A stretch of 64,000 nucleotides of DNA from Reticulitermes speratus (GCA_021186555.1 JAJKFL010000005.1:20586635-20650634); one strand, 5' to 3'; shown: positions 1 through 11,484, counted from the stretch's first letter. Notes: generated by a model not told the origin, from the sequence alone. Numbers and translations are program-made.

Positions 1-180
1 CAATGAAACTTGAATTTTCTAGACATATTTTCGAAAAATACTTCAATATAAAAATTCACGAATATTCGTCCAGTGGGAGCCGGGTTCTTCGATGCAGATT
101 GGCGGACGGACAGACGGATGTATAGAAGAGAGATATGACGAAGCTAATAGTCGCTTTTCGTAATTTTGCAAACGCGCCTA
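1..180 (-). repeat. Repeat family K, inverted copy
   Basis: Read on the minus strand this has a run of CCGTCYGTC-like pyrimidine words, preceded by the phrase GCGACTATTAGCTT and followed by GGCTCCCACTGGACGA. The same order of words recurs at 785, 14870, 29530 and 46262, so it is one dispersed family. No ORF or terminal repeat reveals its class. It may continue beyond the left window edge. Confidence 0.7.
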
Positions 181-280
181 AAATCTAGTGGATAAACTGC
201 TTATCTGTGGAAACTGATGGGAGTACCACTTTTTCCGTTGGAATTTTAATGGGCAAAATGGCTACTACTACTGTGTGATC

Positions 281-522
281 ATTATTTACATTGTAATTAA
301 ACCCGGATTAGCGTCAAATTTGTAAATACCACATAGTCCAAGAACAGTGTAGAAAACGTGGTTATGAAAATTTCACTAGATAACAAATAGAATGACCAGT
401 TATGTATTTTGTGTATTTGGTGTCTAGTGAAATTTGCATAAGCATATTTTCTAAACTGTTTTTGGACTATGTGGTATTTACTAATTTTACGCTAATCCGG
501 GTTTAATTACAATGTAAATAAT
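281..522. mobile_element. Foldback MITE of about 240 bp
   Basis: The two halves are inverted copies over nearly their full length. The outer arms share ATTATTTACATTG and AAACCCGGATTAGCG, and the inner parts share TCTAGTGAAATTT. No protein is encoded. The target duplication is unclear, so the superfamily is not assigned. It lies between oppositely oriented K repeats at 1-180 and 785-1015. Confidence 0.75.
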
Positions 523-784
523 CATTATGCAGTGACAGTTGTTTCGGAAGAAGTAAGCCAGAAGATAGGGACCGATCCTGTCCCCGAAAGCAGGGTATTA
601 TATTTTAGTACATACGAAGAAAAAAGTCCTAAGTCTATAAGTTCAAATGCTGTGCAGTTCCTTAAAAAGGAAACAACCGCTACCTTCCAAGTCCTTTCCA
701 ACACGTCACAATATGTCGGCTATTCGACACTGAGTAACGCGAAACTGCTTGAAAAGCCTAATTACTAATTATCCGTTGTATTTA

Positions 785-1015
785 ACTCTGTTAGCTTCGT
801 CATGTCCATCCATTCGCCTGTCCCTATCTCACTTTCCGTCTGTCTCTCTGTCCGTCTGTCCGCGCGGCTCCCACTTGAAGGTTATTCGTAAATTTAATAT
901 TTGGGACATTTTTGAAAATCTCTGGACAAACTCCAAATTTAGTTAAAGCCGGCAAAATATATCGGACACTTTGCATGAAAGCCTAAGTAGGTTTTACTGT
1001 TGCCGGCGACATGAA
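785..1015 (+). repeat. Repeat family K
   Basis: It contains TTAGCTTCGTCATGTCC, a stretch of CCGTCTGTC words and GGCTCCCACTTGAAGG, then the downstream part (ATTTTTGAAAATCT, TTTGCATGAAAGC) also found in the copies near 15040 and 29700. The copy starts inside the TTAGCTT phrase, so the left end is truncated. Confidence 0.65.
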
Positions 1016-1896
1016 GTCGCCATAAAAGTGCTTTGTTCGCGTGAAGTATTATCAGGCTGTTAGGATAGCCGAGGAGGTTTAAAGATTACGCGAAGGCGCC
1101 ATAATGTTATGTTGTACGTACATTGCCTGTATTGTTCAGTGATAATTTTTTTATGTGTGCTGTTAATCGACTTTGTTATGGAACTAAGTGTGTTGCTCGC
1201 CACCCTTAGCACCTTCTCCAGTTACCCATAGTTACATTTCAGATTGGTTAGAAATGAGAAAATTAAGGGTGACGGTGCTGAAGGGCAGTAGAATACACGA
1301 TTCCAGCCGGATACGTTCCCATAGCTGTTAAGTCTTGTTACAACTCTGACACGTGACTAGGTGTAACGTATCTTAAGCATGTTCTAGTTTCCTTGCGTCA
1401 CTAGAGCAGTTTGCTGTTACGGTTCTAGAGACCTCCCATAATTTGAAGTAAACAAACATAAAACAGCGTCTTCATTAGCACGCAGCAATTGTGATCGTTA
1501 AATAAAACAATAAAGCAAACATATGCATAATGTTGTTTGTGCTTGTACGTCGCACCGCCCTCGGTCTCTTCTGTCAAGTTGAGATCTGTGTGCGAAGTTG
1601 TTTGTACTTCGTTTGACATTAAACCTTTCAGAAATGTGCCCACGTTAAATTGAACATAGCAAAGGAAAATAAAGTAGGTCATTGACAAAATTATGAGCAG
1701 AATAATCTTAGAAATTTCGTGGTCTTATTTTATTTACACTTTTTCTGGAGACTCTTTAAATTTGTTATTAATGATTGTGACTGATATTGATGGGCCCAAA
1801 CACTAGGCTACGAAGAAGAATAGGAGGCGCAGATGTAAGTTTGAACATCTTCCACCTCCGCAGAAGAAGCAAGAGAGCCACCAGTTTTACCTTACG
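1016..1896. other. No recognisable feature
   Basis: Unique-looking A+T-rich DNA with short ORFs only (at most 87 codons, no recognisable domain). I see no RNA gene or repeat structure here. Confidence 0.5.
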
Positions 1897-2162
1897 AAAA
1901 ATATCGCCCATGAAACAGCACTTTTTCATAGCCCACCGATACACAATTTTAGAGGAGACAGAAAAAACTTGACAGACTCTTAACACACCAACATTTAAGA
2001 GCGTTATGTTTTTACGAATACGTAAGGAGAAGCAATTTCTTTGTGGACACAACATTTTGACAGAAAGTGGTTTTTAACCCAACTGTCTAGTAATGCGGTA
2101 ATCTCAGTTTGAAGAATTCTGTGGTTACTGACAAATTGCTGTTTCATGTGCGCTATATTTTA
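1897..2162 (+). mobile_element. MITE family I
   Basis: The ends form an imperfect inverted repeat of about 40 bp. The left end has AAATATCGCCCATGAAAC. The right end carries CAAATTGCTGTTTCATG, and its outermost bases mirror the left. A second copy in opposite orientation lies at 19536-19797, sharing the internal GTTTTTACGAATACG-like stretch. There is no coding capacity, and the superfamily is unknown. Confidence 0.65.
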
Positions 2163-2850
2163 ACACCGAAGAAAGGTTTCTCAGTACCCTATGGAAATTT
2201 CCAAAACTGGTCTGGATTTGGTAGTGAATTAGCATTTCTGCCCCTGCCGGAAATTGAGTTGTATAATTCTCCTGCATGAAATGTCCATACATGTTATCTG
2301 TTTGAGTTAATTTACTGATAGACGGCAGGATCATCTAACATTATCTTATATACACGCCGTTTCAGCTAGTAGGCCATCACATCGCACACGAAACCTCCAG
2401 TTTCAGGACAGGCCAGTAATGTCATAAACTGCTTATGATTTTCTCTACTACAGTACCCACCACTCAAACTGCGCGTCACGAGAGAGAAGCCTTGCCTCAA
2501 GGAATGCATTGTTTCCTAAAATCACCCGCAATGCGGTTTATTGTTCTCCAAGTTTATGCTGCTTTAGTTTTGTAAGGCCGTAGCTTTAAATGTGTTTTAC
2601 GTGGTTCTGAATGCGTTTATTGACAAGAAAACACTAAACGATGTTTTGGGGACCAGCGTCTGTCAGGCGCCAAAGTCATCCAATATCGTTCTGAAAAATG
2701 TGGTTTCTTTTTACCAATACTGAGCGGTACAGCGCCTTGTACAATATTATTTTAGACTGCTGTCCTGAAGCAAGTTGTTTTAGTTGACACGTACATAGAC
2801 AAAGACGTAAGATGGTTAACTAATAATGTATATTCGGGTTATCCATTTCT
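2163..2850. other. No recognisable feature
   Basis: Only short frames (up to 69 codons) with no domain signal. No repeat matched within the window. Confidence 0.5.
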
Positions 2851-2898
2851 ACCCTGACGATGGTAGCGGTGTGTTACTCCGAAACGCGAGAATAAACA
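2851..2898 (+). repeat. Hammerhead-like hairpin motif, family G type
   Basis: CTGACGAT is followed by a weak bulged helix (GGTAGC with GTTACTCC) and GAAACG. This is the box, helix and GAAAC order seen at 60131, but no GTA cleavage triplet or outer helix is present. It is probably a degenerate end of a family G element. Confidence 0.35.
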
Positions 2899-3829
2899 TC
2901 CAGAATACACACTGTGATGACCCAGAAGATTACACTGTACATATTGATCGCCGAGAAAATTTCGAGGCTCGCTGGCGATTGGGGAAGGAAATAGGCGGCT
3001 AGAAATAGCTGTTTGTAGAACAGTAGAAATTATAAGAGGTGGAGATATGCTATTTACTTGGAACACGAGTAGTAATCTACAGGTGACCATAGCTTTATAA
3101 AGAGCAGACAAGATAACGTGCATTAGGCATTAAGAATATGGTGTACCGTTTTAGGGAGCAATAATTTTTTGAAGCACTTCAAATAAAATAACGTGGAGAT
3201 GATGATGATGATAATGATGTAAGAATAATAATAATAAATACTAAATACGAATTTACTGAGTTATGTTTCTGTTCATTATCTATGTGTGTCTTCATAACAG
3301 TAGGCTCTTGCTGTGCATACAATCTTTACACAGCCTATAAATATGTCTTTTTCCTTTGGGTCTGTATTTTCTTTGCAGAATTTATTATTTGTACCATATA
3401 TTTGTTGTGTCTCTGTTAAATTTTATCTGTCATAAATACCCTCAAATTTTCACCTACTCTAAATTTTTAAGTGCCGACTTAAAAACGGTATTTCTTACCA
3501 AAATTGTCGGTATATTCGTAATCTAGATAATAAATTTTATATTCCTAAGCATAATCAATAAGCGTTAAACTTTATAATTGCATGCTTATTTTTCCTTAAT
3601 TATACGTCATTAAAATCGCATAACGAAATAAAGGCGGATTGTTATGAATTATTTATCGATTAATATCAATTATCGGTGATTACTGTTATCGATTACTATT
3701 GAAGGCAAAGACAAACATGGTGGCGTTAGTGACCAAAGTAATCATAAATGTACGTAGGTATTCTTGTTCAGTGCCTGTTATTTTTCCCCGATTTTAACCA
3801 AACGTAGATTTTCTGGACGTCTTGTAGTT
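2899..3829. other. Mostly unique DNA with a short microsatellite
   Basis: The only feature I see is an impure GATGAT/AATAAT tract at about 3197-3240. The rest is A+T-rich, without domains or repeat ends. Confidence 0.5.
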
Positions 3830-3965
3830 AGATGCCAAAGATAAAATTCCGCGAGAATCCCTTCTGCGGGAGCCGGGTTGTTCCTTGCGAAAGGACGGGC
3901 GGACAGACATGACAAAGCTAGTAGTCGTATTTCGTAGCACTGCGAAAGATTTAAAAAACTGAGAT
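3830..3965 (-). repeat. Repeat family K, partial inverted copy
   Basis: The minus strand gives TACGACTACTAGCTTTGTCATGTC-type words, then CCGTCC and AACCCGGCTCCC, matching the K consensus order. It abuts a family G hairpin repeat at 3975. Confidence 0.6.
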
Positions 3966-3974
3966 CTGCGCTCT

Positions 3975-4170
3975 TCTGTGATATTTCGCAGCGTTGAATG
4001 GTAGTCCTGTACCGACGTTTCGGGACAACCTATCGGTCCAATCTTCAAGGGTCAAGGTCTTCATATTATGTTAAAATTTCAAGTCTTCTGGGATGTCACG
4101 CCATGTTAATTGGTAAACAATTTGCGACGTTTCGTAAAATCGTGAAGCGTCCATCTTCAGGTTTTAAATA
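3975..4170 (-). repeat. Family G hairpin repeat, two motif copies
   Basis: The minus strand reads TTGAAGATTGGAC, loop, GTCCCGAAACGTCGG near 4005-4045. A second copy lies at 4110-4165, where CTGAAGATGGACG is followed by CGAAACGTCGC. Between them is TCTTCTGGGATGTCACGCC in the opposite sense, a phrase that recurs near 18058, 21410 and 54950. A 3' end of a Penelope-like element is one possibility, as an inference only. Confidence 0.6.
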
Positions 4171-4956
4171 GTGTTGCTAACGTTTTATTTAGAATGTTAT
4201 ACAATCGATAGTAATTAATCACACTAAATTGAACGCTACGCATTTTCGAATAATTCTAAACCGTGCAAGACGAAACTAAAAGGATCGAAAAAATTCTAAA
4301 TAAAAAAGGAATACCATAAGTCCCACAAACCCAGGAAAATAAATCACACTTTTTCCTACCGTAACTTCAGAGTTAATGAAAATTAGAAAAAAAATTTATA
4401 CTAGAAAACGATAATTAAAAATTACGCCCTTTCGGTTCAGATGCATCAACTTCTCGCAACATTTGGGTGCTGTGCTCCCATACTCAAGAGATATGTTTCT
4501 ATGCGAATGGATGTACCTCAGCCATTGGCAGTTATCCAACGTAAATGCAGTGTAATCCATCAAACACTGTCACAGAATTTTGAATATCAATCCTCTTTCC
4601 TGGGGCATAAGCACATCGCGAAGCATCCAGCTACGTACAGAAATCTTGGCTAGGAGACAGGCTATCCTGACTGACATTATCAAATAGTTTATTCAGTGCT
4701 TCCAGGCAAGCGTCGGAATAATAATTTAAATTAAGTTAGAGGCGATTAGTCTCACTCGCTTTTCAATTCTTTATTCGCTGAGATTCACTAAAATCTCTGG
4801 AATTTCTATACACAGTGTGTTTAAGTATTTGTATGATTCTCAGGAAAGTCAACGATACTTTCCCTATACATAAGTAAGACAATTTTCTTCATAAGTGTGT
4901 GCTGTGAGACAGGAACTCAATGATTAAATGTTTGCAACAAGAAATCTGTGCATCAG
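4171..4956. other. No recognisable feature
   Basis: A+T-rich DNA. The 70-codon frame at 4441-4653 shows no domain and no family resemblance. Confidence 0.45.
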
Positions 4957-5034
4957 TGGACAAGGTGGCAAAGTGACAGGTTTTTCTCCGTGTACTTACG
5001 TTTTTCTCCGTTAGTATCATTCCACCAATGCTCC
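4957..5034 (+). mobile_element. SINE B body fragment
   Basis: It matches the region after the tRNA head of the copy at 38552: GTGGACAAGGTGGCA, then ACAGGTTTTTCTCCG, then CATTCCACCA. The tRNA-like head and 3' tail are missing, so this is an old truncated copy. Confidence 0.6.
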
Positions 5035-5754
5035 GAACTTATCTCCTTCTACACTTTTCTCTTACCAGATGGACGAAGGGGAGAGGCGTGGGAATGTTCT
5101 TAAATTGAAACGCAGTTTACATAAAATGGCGTCTCTTTCACATTTTTAATGATAGTGATTAGATTGAGGTTTGTAACGAAGAAAGGGTTTAATTTACCCT
5201 GTCACCAAATGTTGATGTGACTGAATAGGAAGGAGGGTAAGATTGTTGAAATGTTAAAACACACCGGGAGATTACAATAAATCTGAGTAAACGAACACCA
5301 AGTGCAATGATGATATAAAAACGCAAGGATAATAGACATTTGAGGAAGGTATTTTTTTCCAAATTTCAGTCGTCTGATGTTCAGCTTTATGTCTTTAGTA
5401 GAAATTTATCACAATTTTATTGCGAGCAGAACTTATTATTTTTTGCTTCGTTAAGGAATAACAACAGGAAATTAATTCACGCTCATATTTTCCTCTTTTG
5501 CCATCTACCCTCAGGCGGAAATACTGGGCTTCTTCTGGGGTTATGATAAAACGGGCGTGGGAAAAAAAGAGAGGTTAGGGGGAGAAAATATAAAAAAAAT
5601 GGAATTGATGTTGATTGTCAGGGCTACTTGTGAACTGAAGTTATACATTTTGTATTTTATTTTTCTTGGGGGTTAATTCAGTTCGAAGCATACTTTCGAA
5701 AGGAATGGCAGAGTAATTAGTGAGAAATATGTTGTAAAGGATTTAGACGGAAGC
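5035..5754. other. No recognisable feature
   Basis: A+T-rich stretch with one 68-codon frame at 5340-5546 of no recognisable family. Confidence 0.45.
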
Positions 5755-5905
5755 GATCCTGGACTAATATGAGTTCTCATCCCGGTATTTGCCTGCAGGA
5801 AAACCACAAAAACCTCAGTCAGGATATCCGATTTCCCGGCCGAGGTTTGAAGGGTCACCTCCCGAACACGAGTCAGGCAAAGAAATCTGAACAAATGTCC
5901 TCAGT
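5755..5905 (-). mobile_element. SINE F (tRNA-derived) copy
   Basis: On the minus strand a tRNA-like head is followed by a body whose complement reads CGGTATTTGCCTGCAGG and AACCTCAGTCAGGATATCC. The same body order is present at 54415-54570. The head is badly eroded and the RNA polymerase III boxes are not intact. Confidence 0.5.
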
Positions 5906-6120
5906 ATTTTGATATAACCTCGGCACTCTATGGAAGCAAGTGGCCAGATGCAAAGTGCGGCTGCTTTATCCTCGGAAGAAGAACCTCCGGTGCACGTTTT
6001 ATTGGAAGCTGGGTGGGTCCCAGCGCCTGTCGTCACTTGGTGGCAGAGAAAGGAATTACATATCCTACCGTGAATCAAACAGGAGTCTGCCAGCCCATAG
6101 CCAGTCACTACTCTGACATC
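5906..6120 (-). mobile_element. SINE D (tRNA-derived) copy
   Basis: The minus strand reads GTAGTGACTGGCTATGGGCTGG, then TGTTTGATTCACGG as a B-box-like word. After it come CACCCAGCTTCCAATAAAA and a GAGGATAAAGCAGCCG module. These modules fit the SINE type found at 6713 and 53945. It is decayed and lacks an obvious target duplication. Confidence 0.5.
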
Positions 6121-6712
6121 TGATGAATGGCAAGGGACGTAAGCTAGTTAGGACAACATATGTGCTTCTACTTAGAGCACCGCCTTTAACCTGGTTTTGT
6201 TATGTGCTGTGTAACATAGCTTCTTTTACATATAATAAAGCAGTTATTTAGACTGTGCCAGAATAATTTTTAAGCCTTAAATTCAAGTAGCTAAATAATA
6301 CTTAAAAATTCATTCGGTATCTGACGGAAATCATACTGCGTCTTCGTTATTAAGAGAAGTGCGTTAATGGTCGTCAGGGGCAGAATCCGTCTTCATGCTA
6401 TCATATACAACTCATGCATACACTCCGTTAGGAAATGTCCACAAATTTTAATATTAAAACACGCGTTACAATAGTAACCTATAACGACAATTATCTTCGT
6501 TCATGGTTCTCTGTGATATTAAATTTAATCCAATAACATAAGAAGTATTGACTAATATAAACAGGAGCAGTGGTTTAGAGAGAAAATTGTGAAAATTTAG
6601 TGTGCCTCGCGGGGTATTTCAGTTTTGGAGGCTAAGTTATGTTTTCGTCATAAAACATAATGTAAAACTTCTACGCCTGAAGTCCTATTAGAAGTTGCTG
6701 AAGTATTAATGT
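6121..6712. other. No recognisable feature
   Basis: A+T-rich DNA between SINE D copies. No frame, repeat end or RNA structure was recognised. Confidence 0.45.
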
Positions 6713-7010
6713 GACGGGTAGCTCAGTTGATTTAGTGACTAGGCTATGGCCTGGACGACCGAGGAATCGTGGTTAATATTCAGGGAAAGGCAAGAGATTT
6801 TTATTTTCTCCAAATTGTCCAGATCGGAAGTGGGATCCATTCAGCGTCGTATTCAATGGGTATCAGACGCTCTTTATATGGAAGAAAAGTGGCCGAGGCG
6901 TAAAATTCATCCGAAGTAATGCGGACGTTAGAAATATGTGGAGATCCCATTGCGCCATATGCTTTCGTGGCTTGGTGCATAATGGAGCAAAGGGACAATA
7001 CCTTACCTTT
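6713..7010 (+). mobile_element. SINE D copy
   Basis: A-box-like GGTAGCTCAGTTGATTTAG is followed by GGCCTGGACGACCGAGGAAT and the B-box-like CGTGGTTAATATTC. The 3' part has CATATGCTTTCGTGGCTTGG and a tail with TACCTTACCTTT. The copies at 7085 (inverted) and 53945 share both parts. The B box is mutated, so transcription is unlikely. Confidence 0.6.
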
Positions 7011-7084
7011 AGACATATAGATGTATATCAGATATCTCTCAAACCTTTGAATGTGTGTGACGGATATTATAGATGTAGAAGTAC

Positions 7085-7370
7085 AGATAAGTTGTCTTGT
7101 GCACGTCGTGAAGGCGTATGGGGGAGGAAAGGCACAGCTTCACCCATTCTTAATCTCTACATAATGAATGTGGGTGAGTGATCAAATTCACGCCTCTGCC
7201 ACTTCACCCCCCGGGGAATGGTCCCCTGGTTCTCACTGAAGGGGAGGGTGGGTGGACCAGAGAGTCTGTCTGGATACTTTGGGGAGGAAATAAATCGCTT
7301 GTTTTTGTCGGGAGTAGAACCACAATTCCTCGGTCGTCCAACCCGTAGTGTAGTCACTATACTGACTACG
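7085..7370 (-). mobile_element. SINE D copy, tail-to-tail with its neighbour
   Basis: The minus strand reads GGCGTAGTCAGTATAGTGAC, then GGTTGGACGACCGAGGAATT and a good B box, GGTTCTACTCC. The tail side has CCCATACGCCTTCACG. With the plus-strand copy ending near 7010 it forms an inverted pair about 75 bp apart. Confidence 0.6.
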
Positions 7371-7774
7371 CCTTCCCGGCTGTCAGATATTACATATATA
7401 ACACTAACCAAACATGTGAGGTTTAAAGGGATAATAGAGAGACCACATGACAAAACGGTCCTTACAGAATGTATTCATACATTTTAAGTGCTGTGTGGCC
7501 ATGCTCAAGTACAAATATCCTTGTTTTATATAAGATCAAAACAAACATATTAGACAGAAAAACAAAGAGGCTTAATTACTCGTAGTCGCTAGTAAAGATG
7601 TCATTTAAAATATTTGGGAAAGTCACTAAAAAAATAAAATTGCTTTCGAGAAGAATTCAAGATTAAATTCAAGGCATGTTTGCTACCATTCGGTCCAGAA
7701 TATTTTGTCTTTTCTTTTGCTATACAAAAATGTAAATATTAAAACATAGAGAATTATAATTTTGCCTGTTGTTT
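7371..7774. other. No recognisable feature
   Basis: Short A+T-rich interval with nothing recognisable on either strand. Confidence 0.45.
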
Positions 7775-8240
7775 TATATGGGTGTAAATTTGGTCTCTCA
7801 TACTAAGGGAAGAACATAAGCCGAAGATATGTGCCAGTAGGGTGCTGAGGGACGACGGTAGATACTTGGGCCTAAGGGAGAAGAAGGGCCAGGAGACTGG
7901 CGGGGTCCCGTGATTTTTACTCCACACCAAGTAGTAATCAGGTGATTAAGTCAAGGAGGATAAGATGGGCGTGACTTATGGCACGTATGGGGGAGAAGGG
8001 AAGTGCCTACGGAATTTTGATAAAGACATCTGAAGAAAAGGGGCAACTTGCAAGATCGAGGAGTAGATGGGACAATGATGTTAAAATTTATTTTACAGAA
8101 ACAGGATAGGAAAACGTGGACTGGATTAGTTTTTCTGGGGACAGGGACAGTTGATATGCTGTTGTTAACAGGGTGATGAACCTTGGAGTCTCATGAAATG
8201 CAGGCCATTTCTTGGATAGCTAAGAATATATTAGATTCTC
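7775..8240 (+). pseudogene. LINE open reading frame, carboxyl end (broken)
   Basis: Translation in shifting frames gives L-R-E-E-H, R-V-L-R-D-D-G-R-Y-L-G, then S-R-R-I-R-W-A, M-A-R-M-G-E and D-W-I, closing with N-R-V-M-N-L. This is the carboxyl end, after the reverse transcriptase, of a non-LTR retrotransposon common in insects. Stops and frameshifts interrupt it and the polymerase region is gone. The same family ends at 25986 and 44560. The clade cannot be fixed from this part alone. Confidence 0.65.
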
Positions 8241-8827
8241 GAGAAGGACACTGCTCTATGGAGTCAGTTGTCTTGTGTAAGGTGTTTTATGGGAAGTATA
8301 ATAGTGATGTGAATGCCTTTGGCACGCGAGGATCTGTAAACAGGTCACGTGGGTGACCGAGTTATCAATGGACAGAGCCCATCTCCGGAGGATCCATTAT
8401 AAACAAGTTTACCGATGTCCACTGAATAAGAGTACACCACTTTGCTGCCTCTTTACTTGTCCACGTGGCTATAGAGCTATTTTATAACTGCCCAACTTCA
8501 TAAGACAGAAGAAAACTCTAGGAAAATGTGAAATTATTTCTCTTTTGTTTATTTTTATATTTTTGTTTATTTTTATTGATCCTTTGCACCTGTGCTAACT
8601 TTGTAATAGGTAAAGCTTTTGAGTAAGCACGTAAATGAATTAAAATGAAGAACTTAAGTCAGTTATTTGTTTATTTTATTTAAATAGCTCAGATTATGCA
8701 GCGCACAGTGATACGCTGCTTAGTCAAATATGAGTTAGAAACTATGTGAAAGGAAGCGCACATTTTTATAATTTGTGGCTGTAATAAAAATTTGTTTAAA
8801 TATTTTTATTGGTGATATCTGTTGAGG
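8241..8827. other. No recognisable feature
   Basis: A+T-rich DNA without frames above 60 codons or recognisable repeats. Confidence 0.45.
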
Positions 8828-8905
8828 AGCATGTCAGTTTTCGTCCACGGTTAATCTCCAACCATTCGGGAGGAAAAAGATTATACCCTTTTTCGTCCAT
8901 GGCTC
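8828..8905 (+). repeat. Repeat family J, iteron-like
   Basis: ATGTCAGTTTTCGTCCACGG is followed about 50 bp later by TTTTTCGTCCATGG. The same word lies inverted three times at 11485-11610. The two sites could be the ends of one 2.8 kb unit or two independent copies. Confidence 0.5.
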
Positions 8906-9237
8906 TTAACTCGTAAATGAGCATAAGGCATTTGCCGAAGACATTTGTTTCGGGTACGAGAAGGTAGTTTAAAACAAAGTTGACCTAATTTAATGAGATA
9001 TCCTTTGCTAAAACGAAGTAATAAAATATTATAATATTTTTTTTATCAAGCAATGTAGCCTTAGTTTAATGAAGTTCTTAAATAAGTATAATTACAACAA
9101 GCACTACAATACAGGATGGGACAGAACTCATTCATCATTTTGATTTACGTAGTAATCTGGTGGCCCGGCGAGGAGATTGAACTAATTGTTTTATAGAGTT
9201 TATCTAGGGACGCCATTTAGTAAACGTTGATCAGTGA

Positions 9238-10312
9238 TTGACTGTACACCGTGCGTTCGCCGTAGAGATGTTTTTAAAAAATAGCTACTCTGTGATAACA
9301 AAGCAACAAATATTCAGACGGCATTTTAACATTAGGAGACACGGAACGGTTCGTGATCGCAACACCATCAAGAAATGGGCACAGAAGTTTCGAACCACGG
9401 CTTCTGCAACAAATAAAAAACCTGAAGGCAGAGTCAAAACTGTGCGGACACCGGAAACATTGAAAGAGCACGAGTCGCCATAGTTCGGAGTCCCAAACGA
9501 TCAGCACATAGACATTCAGTTGCCCTCAACATATCTAGCAGATCGCTCCGACGGATACTTCATTCTGGTTTACCTTTTCATCCCTACCAATTACACATTG
9601 TGCGAGAACTGTCAGACTGTGATTTTGCTTCAAGAAGTGCATTTTGTGAGCAATTTGTTACCTTAGTGAACGAAAGTTCAGAGCTATTCGTCAGGTGATA
9701 ATGTCAGATGAAGCTCGCTTTGAACTGCCTGGTTGTGTGAATAAACAAAACAGGAGTGCAGCTAATCCGAATGAATTTCTTGTGAAACCACTTCACAGTC
9801 AGAGAGGAACAGTATGGTCTGGGATATTAGCGTTCGGTATCATTGGTCCTTATTTTTTCGAGGATGAAACTGGCAATGCGATTACTGTGACATCTGACCG
9901 GCATGTGCATATGGTGAATTAGTTCTCGCTTCCAAAGTTACGCCGTCGTAATATAGACCTTGCCATCTTCTGGTTCCAACAAGACGGAGCAACAGCACAT
10001 ACTGCTCGGCAGTCGATGAACAACTTATGAACTGTGTTCGAACATCACACAATCTCCCGCTATGGCGACATTTCTTGGCCAGCCCGTTCGCCCGATCTGT
10101 TGGCTTGTGATTTCTTTTCGTGGGCTACTTGTAAAGCAAAGTGTTTCAAACACGTCCGACAGACTTACATAACCTCAAACAGAAAATTTCTGATGAAAAA
10201 AATGCCATCCCACCGGCCATGTTACTTCGCGTAATGGAAAGTGTTCTGAACCGATTTCACCAGTGCATTAATCTTGATAGGAGACATCTGACGGGTGTTA
10301 CGTTTAAGAAGT
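9238..10312 (+). pseudogene. Mariner/Tc1-type transposase pseudogene
   Basis: Conceptual translation across three frames gives a nearly complete DDE/D transposase. The helix-turn-helix amino end has F-R-R-H-F-N-I-R-R-H-G and D-R-N-T-I-K-K-W. A middle block in another frame has R-S-P-K-R-S-A. The catalytic part has M-S-D-E-A-R-F, F-Q-Q-D-G-A-T-A-H and R-S-P-D-L-L-A-C-D-F-F, so the three acidic positions survive as residues. At least two frameshifts and several stops (after 9480, near 9919 and near 10027) kill the gene. The protein resembles the insect family whose amino end is often annotated as DUF4817. I see no convincing terminal inverted repeats. Direct words near 9071 and 10440 (AATGAARTYCTTAARTAAG-like) may be coincidence. 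Confidence 0.85.
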
Positions 10313-11205
10313 AACTCTGTTATAGTGTTCCTAAATAATGGAAGACATCTTTCATTTCACAATACTTTGAATAAAATTTATTATAATGCGGTTGATTAGT
10401 GTATCTTTAAAAATGGTGAATGAACGCTACCTTCTTTTAATGAAATCCTTAAGTTAAGGATAATTACATCAATGAGGCGCTTAACTATTCGTTTTAGCAC
10501 AGTTTGTTCATACTTATATCACATGTAATTTTCTTTATCTGTAACTAACTTTGGGAACAAATTCTAACCTAGAAATTTCTCCTCTTTCGCATTCTTGAGT
10601 TGAATCTACCAATCCTATAGCAACGTGACTTCTTTTGTTGGTCACTCTAGCAGGCAAATTAACACTTCGTAATTTTACGTAAATCATATTTTGATATTCT
10701 GTTAACTTAATTATGACTAAATTGTTGTCGAGGTGAGGATGGTACAAGTATGTGGATAAGTGTGAGTGAAGAGACTCACAGGCGTTCGCTGTCAGCTTAC
10801 ACTACTGATGACAAAATATGCAGTTAGTTAAACATTACGTGATAGCAGTGATCTCGTTGGCGCCCAGACCGGGACATGAAGTGGTGACGTCAGAACACCT
10901 ACGACACAGTGCATGAACAAGTGCAGGGCCAGCTGATCCTCTTACATATCTGCATATCGCTCTCAGAATAAGAACAATGACAGCTACAAACTGCGAGCGG
11001 AGAAGGTAAGAGCAGGGATCAGTTAGAAACAGTAATCGAAATTGATTGGCTGAAAAAAATATTAGGTGACATGTTAATCGAAACTAATTGGCTAAATATG
11101 TTGGTCGATGGGGCTGAAAACAAAGGTTACGTCATTCAAGCTGACCAAGTATGATTTGGCAGCCACATACCTGGACACCTTGGTATTGTTTTCATTGACG
11201 GGGAT
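10313..11205. other. Mostly unique DNA, small direct duplication, PBS-like word
   Basis: It holds a diverged direct duplication of TAATCGAAANTNATTGGCT at about 11030 and 11076. It also holds an 18-base word at 10858-10875, TGGCGCCCAGACCGGGAC, that resembles a tRNA-Lys primer binding site. No LTRs or gag/pol frames accompany it. Confidence 0.4.
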
Positions 11206-11466
11206 ATTTTATTCCATAGCGCGACAGCCCATAGTGGGCCAAATCCTCCTCATTGTCAAGGCTTCACGATCACACTCAGACACACCTCATTCGGTAGGAC
11301 TCCTCTGGACGAGTGATCAGGCAGACGCAGACATCTCTACCTGACAATACACAACACTCACAAGAAACAGACATCCATGCCCCGGCGGGATTAGAACCCG
11401 CACTCCCAGCAAGCGAGCGGCCGCAGACCCACGCCTTGGACCGCACGGCCACTGGGATCGGCACCG
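11206..11466 (-). mobile_element. SINE A copy with 11-bp target duplication
   Basis: The tRNA-Leu-like head lies at the right (complement of GATCCCAGTGGCC and a mutated B box), and the body runs leftward to a short A tail. TTGACGGGGAT flanks it at 11195-11205 and 11467-11477. The B box complement reads GGATTAGAACCC, one change from the usual form. Confidence 0.9.
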
Positions 11467-11484
11467 TTGACGGGGATGCGAATA

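Noticed and set aside
7371-7460. Possible coding exon in frames 7157-7487
   Set aside because: Both strands are open only because of the SINE D copy beneath. There is no independent coding signal.
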